Source: Streptomyces caatingaensis (GTDB lineage: Bacteria; Actinomycetota; Actinomycetes; Streptomycetales; Streptomycetaceae). From it: a stretch of 64,000 nucleotides of DNA. Of the stretch, positions 17,940 to 27,248 are shown in pieces. The position numbers and the translations under genes were made by a program. Numbering within the stretch: position 1 is the first letter of the stretch; the number at the start of each line of letters is the position of its first letter. The stretch covers positions 124,001 through 188,000 of the forward strand of contig NZ_LFXA01000011.1 of NCBI RefSeq assembly GCF_001187435.1. The letters run 5' to 3'. The notes below the pieces were generated by a model. That model searched no databases. It was given only the letters and a program-made list of their open reading frames with translations, and had not been told where the DNA came from.

Positions 17940-18932
17940 CTAGTCCCACGACCCCCGCGCCGCGGGCAGCGCGTTCAGCTCCGCCAAGTCCCCCTCCGAC
18001 AGGGCCACTTCCGCCGCGCCCGCGTTCTCCCTGGCCCAGTGTTCCTTCTTCGTGCCCGGCACGGGTATGACGTGGCGTCCCTGGGCGAGGACCCAGGCCA
18101 GGGCCACCTGGGCGGGAGTCGCGCCGTGCCGGGCGGCGACTCGGCGGAGGCCGGCGACGATGGGCTGGTTGGCGGCCATCATCTCGGCCGTGAAGCGGGG
18201 GTGCCGGGCCCGGATGTCCTCCGGCTCGAAGCCCTGGCCAGGGGTCAGCGTGCCACTGAGGAAACCGTTCCCCAGGGGCATCGCCGCCAGCAGCCCGACG
18301 CCCCGGGAGGCGCACCACGGCGCCAGCGCGTCGAGCGCCTCGCGTGACCAGAGGGAGAGTTCGGCCTGGACGGAGCTGACGGGGAAGACCTGCTGGACGC
18401 GTTCGAGGTGGCGGATCGTCGCGTCGAAGAGGCCGCCGCGGGAGCGGCGGTGGGCGCGGACGCCGATGGCGCACCAGCCGAGGGCCCGTACCTTGCCCGC
18501 GGCGACCAGGTCGGCCATCGCGCCCCAGGTCTCCTCGACGGGCACCTCGGGGTCGGGCCGGTGCAGCTGGTAGAGGTCTATGACGTCCGTCTGGAGGCGG
18601 CGCAGGGACGCGTCGCAGGCCCGCTTGACGTAGCCGGGGCGGCCGTTGGCGACGATGTGCTGGTCGCCGACGAGCAGCCCGCACTTCGTCGAGACGAACG
18701 CCTCCGCGCGCCGCTCCCGCAACACCCGCCCCACCAGCAGCTCGTTGGTGAACGGTCCGTACATGTCCGCCGTGTCGAGGAGGCTCGCGCCGGCGTCGAG
18801 GGCCGCGTGCACGGTGCGCAGGGCGCCCTCGCCGCTCTGCTGGGAGGCGGTGTACGCCCAGTGCATGGGCATGCACCCGAGGCCGACCGCGCCCACTTCG
18901 AGGGCCGTCGCACCGATTGTCCTGCGCTCCAC
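17940..18932 (-). CDS. Aldo/keto reductase
   Basis: A 330-residue NADPH-dependent oxidoreductase of the AKR superfamily. The tetrad is assignable as D53, Y58 (LLDTADMYG), K83 (STKCG) and H124 (LYQLHRPDP); the C-terminal cofactor region has VIPVPGTKKEHW. The strand after GKVRALG carries an unusual segment (WCAIGVRAHRRSRGG) in place of the common sequence. GTG 18932 has GGGAGGG 9 nt upstream. It is divergent from the broken dehydrogenase gene. Confidence 0.85.
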   Translation of the reverse strand: MERRTIGATALEVGAVGLGCMPMHWAYTASQQSGEGALRTVHAALDAGASLLDTADMYGPFTNELLVGRVLRERRAEAFVSTKCGLLVGDQHIVANGRPGYVKRACDASLRRLQTDVIDLYQLHRPDPEVPVEETWGAMADLVAAGKVRALGWCAIGVRAHRRSRGGLFDATIRHLERVQQVFPVSSVQAELSLWSREALDALAPWCASRGVGLLAAMPLGNGFLSGTLTPGQGFEPEDIRARHPRFTAEMMAANQPIVAGLRRVAARHGATPAQVALAWVLAQGRHVIPVPGTKKEHWARENAGAAEVALSEGDLAELNALPAARGSWD

Positions 18933-19017
18933 CGGCCGTGCCCTCCCGTTTCCCTCCTGATCGGCGCGACCCCAACTTAACCTTTGCGGACGGCCGCCCA
19001 TCGCCTAGCCTCCGGGC

Positions 19018-19997
19018 ATGAGCGCAGTTCACAGCGGTAACGGCAGGCCACTCGCCTGGCTGCCCTTCCTGGCCGAGGAGATCGACGGCCTGCCGGAGGA
19101 GTTGGAGTACGCCTTCTGGGACGGGACCGGGGAGTTCCCCACCGACCCCGCCCGGTGCGCCTTCTACTGCGTCCCCTACGCGGTGACCGGCACCCTCGCC
19201 GCCGCCGAGGTGTGCACCCGCCCGCTGCCGCTGATGCGCAACGTCCGCGTGGTGCAGGCGCTGACGGCCGGCGTCGACCACCTGCTGCCCGCCGTGGCCT
19301 CGCTGCCGCCGGGCGCGGTGCTGTGCAACGCCCGCGGGCTGCACGACGCGAGCACCGCCGAGCTGGCGCTCGCGCTGATCCTCGCCTCGCTCCGGGACAT
19401 CCCCGGCTTCGTGCGGGCGCAGGACGCGGGGGAGTGGCGGCAGGGCTTCCGCCCGGCGCTCGCCGACAAGTCGGTGCTCATCGTGTGGGGTACGGATCGA
19501 TCGGCAGTGCCATCGAGGACCGGCTCGAACCCTTCGACTGCGCGCGGGTGGTACGCGTCGCGCGCTCCCCGCGGCATACCGCGCGCGGTCCCGTGCATCC
19601 GGTCGCCGCCCTGCCCGGCCTGCTGCCCGGGGCGGACGTCGTGGTGGTCGCCGCCCCGCTCACCGAGGAGACCCGCGGCCTGCTGGGCGCCCGCAACCTG
19701 GCCCGGATGAAGGACGGCGCCCTGCTGGTCAACATCGCGCGCGGCCCGATCGTGGACACCGGCGCGCTCCTGGCCGAGCTGTCGGGCGGCCGGCTGCGGG
19801 CCGCGCTGGACGTCACCGACCCCGAGCCGCTGCCCCCGGGGCACCCCCTGTGGACCGCGCCCGGTGTCCTCGTCACCCCCCATGTGGGTGGTCCGTCTTC
19901 GGCCTTTCCGCCCCGGGCCAAGGCGCTGCTCCGCGGCCAACTGGCCGGATTCGCACTGGACGAGCCTCTGCGAAACGTCGTAGCCACAGCCGTCTGA
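19018..19997 (+). pseudogene. D-isomer specific 2-hydroxyacid dehydrogenase, frameshifted
   Basis: The first frame encodes about 156 sensible residues, from MSAVHSGNGRPL to LADKSVLIV, then turns to nonsense. The rest of the enzyme continues in another frame from about 19488 with GYGSIGSAIEDR. Removing two bases (TG of GTGTG at 19483-19487) restores the NAD-binding motif GxGxxG and one frame to 19997, about 325 residues. Catalytic features beyond the break are intact: NIARGPIVD, DVTDPEPLP and TPHVGG. It is therefore a recent frameshift or a sequence error rather than an old relic. It is divergent from the aldo/keto reductase. Confidence 0.85.
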
Positions 19998-20184
19998 AAT
20001 CCCCTCCGAGCCACGTACAGAGACCGTTCGACTGCACTGCGTGTCGATAATCCCGTAGCTAGTTACGCTATGTATATGAGCTATGTCCCTGTGTGACGGG
20101 TCTGGTGTATCGTCCGGACCGGGGGCTGCGCCGGGCACCGTACGGCCGCAGCGAGGCACCGGAACTCAAGGGGGGCGACGGGCG

Positions 20185-20310
20185 ATGCACGGCCAATGGA
20201 CGATCAACCCGACGCGGCTCATCCACTCCACGGCGACCCTGCTCCCGCGGCTCCCTCGGGCGGCCGCGCCGGAGGCGTTCCGGGCCCTGCCCGGGGCGGC
20301 GGAGCGGTGA
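20185..20310 (+). CDS. Possible 41-aa upstream ORF of cdgF
   Basis: The only strong ribosome binding site before cdgF (GGGGGG, 20170-20175) is spaced 9 nt from this ATG, not from the cdgF start. The frame encodes MHGQWTINPTRLIHS and ends with a TGA that overlaps an in-frame cdgF GTG at 20307, which would couple the two. No family is recognised and it may not be a real gene. Confidence 0.3.
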   Translation: MHGQWTINPTRLIHSTATLLPRLPRAAAPEAFRALPGAAER

Positions 20311-23261
20311 CCGCCCAGGGAGCGGCCCTGCCCCGGCGGCCCGCCCAGGCCGGGGGGCCCGCCGGGGCGTCGGGCGTGCTGTCCCAGCTCCTGCTCGCCG
20401 TCGTGTGCGGGGGGTACGCGACGGGGGCCGCCTTCGGCTGGGGCTCGCCCGAGCTCGCCACCACCATGGGCGACTTCGGGCTCAGCGGGGCCGCGGTGCT
20501 CGCCGCGGTCTCCTGCTTCTGGTACGCGCGCACCCGCACGACCCGCTTCCGCCCCGCCTGGCTGCTGTTCGCCGTCTCCTCCGGCATGGCCGGCTTCGGC
20601 AACGCCGTCTGGGGCTGGTACGAGGTCGTCCTCGGCGCCCGCGTCCCGGCCACCTCCGCCGCCGACTTCTGCTTCCTGCTCTTCGCGCCGCCGGCCATCA
20701 TCGGCCTGCTCGTCCTCGCCCGCCGCCCGGTCACCCGGGCCGGCTGGGTGTGCCTGGCGCTCGACGCCTGGCTCATCGGCGGCTCGCTGCTCACCCTCTC
20801 CTGGAGCCTCGCCCTCGCCCACACCGCGCACTTCGCCGGGGAGACGGTGGCCCACGCCGCCCTCTCCCTGGCGTATCCGCTGCTGGACATCGTGCTGGTC
20901 TCCATGGTGCTGGCGCTGCACTTCCGCCGCTCCTCCGCCAACCGCTCCGCCGTCAACACCGCGATCGCCGCGCTCGCCCTGACGGTGCTGTGCGACGCCC
21001 TGTTCACCTCGCCCCTGCTGCGCGAGAACTACCGCTCGGGCCAGATCCTCGACGCCGGCTGGTTCGCGGGCTACATGCTCATGGCGTACGCCCCCTGGGT
21101 CGCCCGCGAGCAGCACGGCACGCCCGCCCCGGCCGGCCCCGCCCAGCAGCCGGTCCGGCCGATCGCCGGCTCGCTCGCCGCCCTCACGCCCTACCTCGCC
21201 GCCGCCGTCTGCACCCTGGGCATCCTCTACAACGTCCTGGACGGCCACCACGTCGACCGCGTCGTCCTGTTCACCGGCTGCACGGTCGTCCTGGCCCTCG
21301 TCGTCCGCCAGGGCATCATGCTCCTCGACAACATCTCCCTCACCCAGGAACTGGCCCAGCAGGAGAACCACTTCCGCTCCCTGGTCCAGGGCTCCAGCGA
21401 CGTCATCATGATCGCCGCGCCCACCGGGATACTGCGCTACGTCAGCCCCGCCGCCGCCGGGGTCTACGGGCGCGAGGCCGAGGAGCTCGTCGGCTCCGAG
21501 CTGGCCTCCCTCATCCACCCCGAGGACCTGGGCCGCGTCGTCCACGAGGTGCGGCGCTTCCTGGCCGCGCCGCCCGCCGACGAGCCCAGCACCCGCATCG
21601 AGTGCCGCTTCCGCTCCGGCGACGGCGAGTGGCTCAACGTCGAGTCCACCGTCAACCGGCACCACGGCGGCCTCATCTTCAACAGCCGTGACGTCACCGA
21701 ACGCGTCCGCCTCCAGGCCCAGTTGCAGCACACCGCCGAGCACGACCCGCTCACCGACCTGCCCAACCGCGCCCTGTTCACCAAGCGCGTCCAACAGGCG
21801 CTCACCGGCCGGAGAATGACCGACTCCGGCACCGCCGTGCTCTTCATCGACCTCGACGGCTTCAAGGCCGTCAACGACACCGTGGGCCACCAGGCCGGCG
21901 ACGAGCTCCTCGTCCAGGCCGCCCGCCGGCTCCAGGAGTCCGTCCGCGCCGGGGACAGCACGGCCCGGTTCGGCGGCGACGAGTTCGCCGCGCTCATCAT
22001 CGGCGACGGCACCCGCGACCCCGCCGCCCGCGAGTACCGCATCCTGGAGATCGCCGACCGGCTGCGGGCCACCCTCTCCCAGCCCTACGTCGTGGAAGGA
22101 GGCACCGAGGTCCGCGTCGCCGCCAGCATCGGCGTCGCCTTCGCCGAGCCCGGCATCACCCCCGGCACCCTCATGCGCAACGCCGACCTCGCCATGTACC
22201 GCGCCAAGCAGGCCGGAAAGGGCCGCGTGGAGCTCTACGCGCCCCAGATGCAGGCCGACGTGGTGCGCCGCGCCGAGCTCGCCACCCGGCTGCGCACCGC
22301 CCTGCACGACGGCGAGTTCGCCCTGCTCCACCAGCCCGTCGTGGAGCTGGCCACCGGCCGCATCACCGCGGTCGCCGCGCAGCCGCGCTGGCGTTCGCCG
22401 CAGGGCATCCTGTTCACCCCGGCCGAGTTCCTGCGCGTCGCCGACCTCGACCGCGACGAGGAGAGCACCCGCACCGCCGAACTCGGCCGCTGGACCCTGG
22501 AGAAGGCCGTCGAGCAGGCCGCCCAGCGCCGCCGGGCCGGCCACTGCGTCCCGGTCTACGTCCGGATCTCCGCGGCCCGGCTGATGGACGCCTCCCTGCC
22601 GCCCAAGCACCTGGAGACGCTGCTCCTGCGGCACGGCGTACCGTCGGGCGGCCTCGTCCTGGAGCTGACCGGCGGCGACCCCCGCGTCCCGCTGGACGAG
22701 CTGGAGCGCCGCCTCCTCTCGCTGCGCCGGTTCGGCGCCCGGGTGGCCCTCGACGGCTTCGGCAGCGGCTACGCGGCGATGACCGCGCTGCGCCGGCTGC
22801 CCGTCGACGTCCTCCGGCTCGACCGCGAACTGGTCGACGGCGTGGCCGAGTCCGCCCGCCTCCACAAGATCACCTCGGGGCTGCTGAGGATCGCCGGCGA
22901 CCTCGGTGTGCTCTCCGTCGCGGAGGGCGTGGACGACGCCGAACAGGCCCGCGCGCTGCGCGCCATGGGCTGCACCCACGCCCAGGGCCTGGCGTTCTCC
23001 GGGCCGTTGGACGAGCACCGGCTGCGCCACGCGCTCGGCCGCGGCGCCTTCCCGGTGCCCGGCGACGGCCCGGAGGGCGACGGCGCGCGCGGCCCCCTGC
23101 CCCCGCTGGGAGGTGGCGGGAAGCGGGTGCTCGTCGGAGGGCCGCTGCCCGTCGAGATGATCCTCTCGGCGGGGGCGCGCGGCGGGAGTGCGGGGGGCGC
23201 GGGGGCGCTCGCACATGCTCCATTGCGCTCAAATAATGAGACGCCCGTCCCACCCACTTGA
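20196..23261 (+). CDS. cdgF: Membrane PAS-GGDEF-EAL protein, CdgF-type
   Basis: A large c-di-GMP-related membrane protein (1021 aa from ATG 20196; about 984 aa if it starts at GTG 20307). Eight or more membrane helices precede a PAS domain (FRSLVQGSSDVIMIAAPTG, IHPEDL), an intact GGDEF domain (GGDEF 593-597) and a C-terminal EAL domain. The EAL domain is degenerate: the EALxRW site reads A727-A-Q-P-R-W, the catalytic DDFG reads D853-G-FG, NVS reads RIS and AEGVE reads AEGVD. It is thus probably a diguanylate cyclase with a non-catalytic EAL. The place before ilvB matches CdgF (SCO5511) as I recall it. Confidence 0.85.
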   Translation: MDDQPDAAHPLHGDPAPAAPSGGRAGGVPGPARGGGAVTAQGAALPRRPAQAGGPAGASGVLSQLLLAVVCGGYATGAAFGWGSPELATTMGDFGLSGAAVLAAVSCFWYARTRTTRFRPAWLLFAVSSGMAGFGNAVWGWYEVVLGARVPATSAADFCFLLFAPPAIIGLLVLARRPVTRAGWVCLALDAWLIGGSLLTLSWSLALAHTAHFAGETVAHAALSLAYPLLDIVLVSMVLALHFRRSSANRSAVNTAIAALALTVLCDALFTSPLLRENYRSGQILDAGWFAGYMLMAYAPWVAREQHGTPAPAGPAQQPVRPIAGSLAALTPYLAAAVCTLGILYNVLDGHHVDRVVLFTGCTVVLALVVRQGIMLLDNISLTQELAQQENHFRSLVQGSSDVIMIAAPTGILRYVSPAAAGVYGREAEELVGSELASLIHPEDLGRVVHEVRRFLAAPPADEPSTRIECRFRSGDGEWLNVESTVNRHHGGLIFNSRDVTERVRLQAQLQHTAEHDPLTDLPNRALFTKRVQQALTGRRMTDSGTAVLFIDLDGFKAVNDTVGHQAGDELLVQAARRLQESVRAGDSTARFGGDEFAALIIGDGTRDPAAREYRILEIADRLRATLSQPYVVEGGTEVRVAASIGVAFAEPGITPGTLMRNADLAMYRAKQAGKGRVELYAPQMQADVVRRAELATRLRTALHDGEFALLHQPVVELATGRITAVAAQPRWRSPQGILFTPAEFLRVADLDRDEESTRTAELGRWTLEKAVEQAAQRRRAGHCVPVYVRISAARLMDASLPPKHLETLLLRHGVPSGGLVLELTGGDPRVPLDELERRLLSLRRFGARVALDGFGSGYAAMTALRRLPVDVLRLDRELVDGVAESARLHKITSGLLRIAGDLGVLSVAEGVDDAEQARALRAMGCTHAQGLAFSGPLDEHRLRHALGRGAFPVPGDGPEGDGARGPLPPLGGGGKRVLVGGPLPVEMILSAGARGGSAGGAGALAHAPLRSNNETPVPPT

Positions 23262-23294
23262 CACCTCGCCCGCCACGGGGAGAGGGTCGGTCCC

Positions 23295-23336
23295 ATGCGC
23301 ACCCGAATTCTCGTACTTGGACAGCGCGTCGGCTGA
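23295..23336 (+). CDS. ilvB leader peptide (13 aa)
   Basis: The ORF reads MRTRILVLGQRVG and stops, with five branched-chain codons (Ile, Leu, Val, Leu, Val) among 13. GGGGAGAGGG stands 7-8 nt before its ATG. It precedes an intrinsic terminator and resembles the leader peptides predicted for actinobacterial ilvB attenuators. Ribosome stalling on scarce charged Ile/Leu/Val tRNA should favour the antiterminator. A TTGACA at 23258-23263 overlapping the cdgF stop could be a -35, but I see no good -10. Confidence 0.85.
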   Translation: MRTRILVLGQRVG

Positions 23337-23362
23337 AGCAGGCCGTCCACCCACCGCCTGCT
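23337..23362 (+). promoter_or_regulatory. Leader hairpin of the ilvB attenuator
   Basis: AGCAGGC (23337-23343) and GCCTGCT (23356-23362) form a 7-bp stem starting one base after the leader stop. It is the likely pause/competing hairpin upstream of the terminator. Confidence 0.55.
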
Positions 23363-23379
23363 GATCGCACCGGCGCGCT

Positions 23380-23413
23380 CCCCTCGCTTGCCTCATGGCA
23401 CGAGGGGTTTTTT
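23380..23413 (+). terminator. Intrinsic terminator (attenuator) before ilvB
   Basis: CCCCTCG (23380-23386) pairs with CGAGGGG (23401-23407), with an inner TGCC/GGCA stem, followed by six T. It lies 93 bp before the ilvB start, inside its leader, and so acts as the attenuator. Confidence 0.88.
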
Positions 23414-23506
23414 GTTGCACTGACACCCGAAACCACCGCGAACTCCGCGAAACCCCGCAACACCCTCCCCCCAGACACCAGTCGAGTCTCCGAGAAGAGA
23501 ATGTCG

Positions 23507-25384
23507 ATGACCGAGCAGGCCACCGGGTCCCATCATCCGCAGCCGCGCAGCCGTGGCGGCGCGGCGCAGCAGCAGCCCGCCGTCGTGGAGCGGGACGTCA
23601 CGGGCGCGCAGTCGCTCATCCGCTCGCTGGAGGAGGTCGGGGCCGACACCGTGTTCGGCATTCCGGGCGGGGCGATCCTCCCGGCCTACGACCCGATGCT
23701 GGACTCCTCGAAGGTCCGCCACGTCCTCGTCCGCCACGAGCAGGGCGCGGGGCACGCCGCCACCGGCTACGCCCAGGCCACCGGCCGCGTCGGCGTCTGC
23801 ATGGCCACCTCCGGCCCCGGCGCCACGAACCTGGTGACGCCCATCGCGGACGCCCACATGGACTCCGTCCCGCTGGTGGCGATCACCGGTCAGGTGTCCT
23901 CCAAGTCGATCGGCACGGACGCCTTCCAGGAGGCGGACATCTGCGGCATCACCATGCCGATCACCAAGCACAACTGGCTGGTCACGGACGCCGCGGAGAT
24001 CCCGCGGACGATCGCCGAGGCGTTCCACGTCGCCTCCACCGGCCGCCCCGGGCCGGTGCTGGTCGACATCGCCAAGGACGCCCTCCAGGCGCGGACCACC
24101 TTCGTCTGGCCGCCGCACACCGACCTGCCCGGCTACCGGCCCGTCACCAAGCCGCACGCCAAGCAGATCCGCGAGGCCGCCAAGCTGATCACCCAGGCCC
24201 GGCGGCCGGTGCTCTACGTCGGCGGCGGGGTCCTCAAGGCCCGCGCCACCGCCGAGCTCAAGGTCTTCGCCGAGCTGACCGGCGCGCCCGTCACCACCAC
24301 CCTGATGGCGCTGGGCGCCTTCCCCGACGGGCATCCGCAGCACATCGGCATGCCCGGCATGCACGGGTCGGTCGCCGCCGTCACCGCGCTGCAGAAGGCC
24401 GACCTCATCGTGGCGCTCGGCGCCCGCTTCGACGACCGCGTCACCGGGCGGCTGGACTCCTTCGCCCCGCACGCCAAGGTCGTCCACGCCGACATCGACC
24501 CGGCCGAGATCGGCAAGAACCGCGCGGCGGACGTGCCGATCGTCGGCGACGCCCGGGAGGTCCTCGCCGACCTGATCGTCGCCGTCCAGGCCGAGCACAG
24601 CGCCGGCCAGGGCGGCGAGACCCCCGAGCGGGGATACCGGGCCTGGTGGGCGGACATCGACCGCTGGCGGCGCACCTACCCGCTCGGCTACGACCAGCCC
24701 GAGGACGGCAGCCTCGCCCCCCAGCAGGTCATCAAGCGCATCGGCGAACTCGCCCCTGAGGGCACGGTGTTCGCCGCCGGCGTCGGCCAGCACCAGATGT
24801 GGGCCGCCCACTTCATCGACTACGAGAAGCCGGGCACCTGGCTCAACTCCGGCGGCGCGGGCACCATGGGCTACGCCGTCCCCGCCGCCATGGGCGCCAA
24901 GGTCGGCGTTCCCGACCGCACGGTGTGGGCGATCGACGGCGACGGCTGCTTCCAGATGACCAACCAGGAGCTGGTCACCTGCGCGCTCAACAACATCCCC
25001 GTCAAGGTGGCCGTCATCAACAACGGCGCCCTGGGCATGGTCCGCCAGTGGCAGACCCTCTTCTACAACGAGCGCTACTCCAACACCGTCCTGCACTCCG
25101 GCCCCGAGGCCAACGGCAAGGAGCCCTGCTCCGGCACCCGCATCCCCGACTTCGTCAAACTCGCCGAGGCGATGGGCTGCGTGGGGCTCCGCTGCGAGGA
25201 CCCCGCCGAGCTGGACGCCGTCATCGAGCGGGCGAACGCCATCGACGACCGCCCGGTGGTGGTGGACTTCATCGTCCACCAGGACGCCATGGTCTGGCCG
25301 ATGGTGGCCGCCGGCACCTCCAACGACGAGATCCTCGCCGCCCGCGGGGTCCGCCCCGACTTCGACGACGTCGTCGACGACTGA
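23507..25384 (+). CDS. ilvB: Acetolactate synthase large subunit
   Basis: A 625-residue thiamine-diphosphate enzyme (AHAS) that condenses two pyruvates, or pyruvate with 2-oxobutyrate, at the entry to valine/leucine and isoleucine synthesis. Visible features are GIPGGAILP, the activating Glu in RHEQGAGHAA, the FAD-domain region and the ThDP/Mg motif GDGCFQMTNQEL with INNGALGMVRQW. ATG 23507 is preferred over 23501 because GAGAAGAG is correctly spaced to it. It is the first gene of ilvBN(C), controlled by the leader attenuator. Confidence 0.97.
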   Translation: MTEQATGSHHPQPRSRGGAAQQQPAVVERDVTGAQSLIRSLEEVGADTVFGIPGGAILPAYDPMLDSSKVRHVLVRHEQGAGHAATGYAQATGRVGVCMATSGPGATNLVTPIADAHMDSVPLVAITGQVSSKSIGTDAFQEADICGITMPITKHNWLVTDAAEIPRTIAEAFHVASTGRPGPVLVDIAKDALQARTTFVWPPHTDLPGYRPVTKPHAKQIREAAKLITQARRPVLYVGGGVLKARATAELKVFAELTGAPVTTTLMALGAFPDGHPQHIGMPGMHGSVAAVTALQKADLIVALGARFDDRVTGRLDSFAPHAKVVHADIDPAEIGKNRAADVPIVGDAREVLADLIVAVQAEHSAGQGGETPERGYRAWWADIDRWRRTYPLGYDQPEDGSLAPQQVIKRIGELAPEGTVFAAGVGQHQMWAAHFIDYEKPGTWLNSGGAGTMGYAVPAAMGAKVGVPDRTVWAIDGDGCFQMTNQELVTCALNNIPVKVAVINNGALGMVRQWQTLFYNERYSNTVLHSGPEANGKEPCSGTRIPDFVKLAEAMGCVGLRCEDPAELDAVIERANAIDDRPVVVDFIVHQDAMVWPMVAAGTSNDEILAARGVRPDFDDVVDD

Positions 25385-25399
25385 CCGGGAGAACCGTTC

Positions 25400-25924
25400 A
25401 TGACCAAGCACACGCTCTCCGTCCTCGTGGAGAACACGCCCGGCATCCTGGCGCGGATCGCCGCCCTGTTCTCCCGCCGGGGCTTCAACATCGACTCCCT
25501 CGCCGTCGGCGTCACCGAGCACCCCGACATCTCGCGCATCACGATCGTCGTCAACGTCGAGTCGCTGCCGCTGGAGCAGGTCACCAAGCAGCTCAACAAG
25601 CTCGTGAACGTGCTGAAGATCGTGGAGCTGGAGGACAGCACGGCCGTCCAGCGCGAGCTGGTGCTGGTGAAGGTGCGCGCCGACAACGAGACGCGGTCGC
25701 AGATCGTGGAGATCGTGAAGCTCTTCCGCGCCAAGGCGGTCGACGTCTCGCCGGAGGCGATCACCATCGAGGCCACCGGGGGCGGCGACAAGCTGGGCGC
25801 GATGCTCAAGATGCTCGAACCGTTCGGCATCAAGGAGCTGGTGCAGTCCGGCACGATCGCCATCGGCCGCGGGGCCCGCTCCATCACGGACCGCAGCCTC
25901 CGCGCGCTGGACCGCTCGGCCTGA
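25400..25924 (+). CDS. ilvN: Acetolactate synthase small (regulatory) subunit
   Basis: A 174-residue regulatory subunit that activates IlvB and confers feedback inhibition by valine. The N-terminal ACT domain begins HTLSVLVENTPGILARI and includes RRGFNIDSLAVG; the C-terminal domain follows (ALVKVRADNETR-like, EATGGGDKLGAML). GGGAGAA lies 7 nt before the ATG. It begins 15 bp after ilvB. Confidence 0.97.
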   Translation: MTKHTLSVLVENTPGILARIAALFSRRGFNIDSLAVGVTEHPDISRITIVVNVESLPLEQVTKQLNKLVNVLKIVELEDSTAVQRELVLVKVRADNETRSQIVEIVKLFRAKAVDVSPEAITIEATGGGDKLGAMLKMLEPFGIKELVQSGTIAIGRGARSITDRSLRALDRSA

Positions 25925-25957
25925 CGGCCCGGACACCCGGACCCACCGACCAACCCC

Positions 25958-25981
25958 GTCCCACCCGTCATACGGTGGGAC
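25958..25981. promoter_or_regulatory. Hairpin between ilvN and ilvC
   Basis: GTCCCACC (25958-25965) and GGTGGGAC (25974-25981) are perfect 8-bp arms with an 8-nt loop and no T-tract. It may be a partial terminator or processing site giving ilvC a different mRNA level. Confidence 0.5.
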
Positions 25982-26011
25982 CCACAACCCGTACACGAGG
26001 AGACAACGCAC

Positions 26012-27013
<1,002 letters not shown>

Positions 27014-27026
27014 CCCGCAGGGGCGG

Positions 27027-27055
27027 AAGGGCCGCGGTACACGCCGCGGCCCTTT
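27027..27055 (+). terminator. Intrinsic terminator after ilvC
   Basis: An 11-bp perfect stem (27027-27037 with 27044-27054), 6-nt loop and TTT tail, 13 bp after the ilvC stop. It ends the ilvBNC unit. Confidence 0.8.
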
Positions 27056-27080
27056 GTCCATCGTGGCCCACCCCGTGGGG

Positions 27081-27157
27081 GTGAGCCTGACGAAACGGCG
27101 CAGGACAGCGCCCCGCCCGCGGCTAGACTGCTCCGCAACAAAGCGCGTCAGGCTCAC
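27081..27157 (+). promoter_or_regulatory. Putative serA promoter between long inverted-repeat arms
   Basis: GTGAGCCTGACG (27081-27092) and CGTCAGGCTCAC (27146-27157) are perfect 12-bp arms 53 bp apart. Between them lies TAGACT (27124-27129), a good -10, with AGGACA (27102-27107) as a -35 at 16 bp. The mRNA would start near 27135, about 115 bp before serA. The arms could be two operator half-sites or a long RNA stem. Confidence 0.5.
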
Positions 27158-27248
27158 AGCGTCGTGCGTCTCCACGCGGCTGCGCCCCTTCACCGCCTGC
27201 GGCCGTCGGGACGGCCGTCACCAAGGACCAGTGAGGACTGAGGACCCC

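Noticed and set aside
18932..19020. Extension of the aldo/keto reductase start to 19001
   Set aside because: The added residues are arginine-rich and unlike the family; GTG 18932 has a strong Shine-Dalgarno.
19155..19997. Second dehydrogenase frame as an independent gene
   Set aside because: It lacks a start with ribosome binding site and its sense sequence begins exactly where the first frame breaks.
20080..20180. BldD-like box upstream of cdgF
   Set aside because: I looked for the palindromic BldD consensus near TGTGACGGGTCTGG and found too few matching positions.
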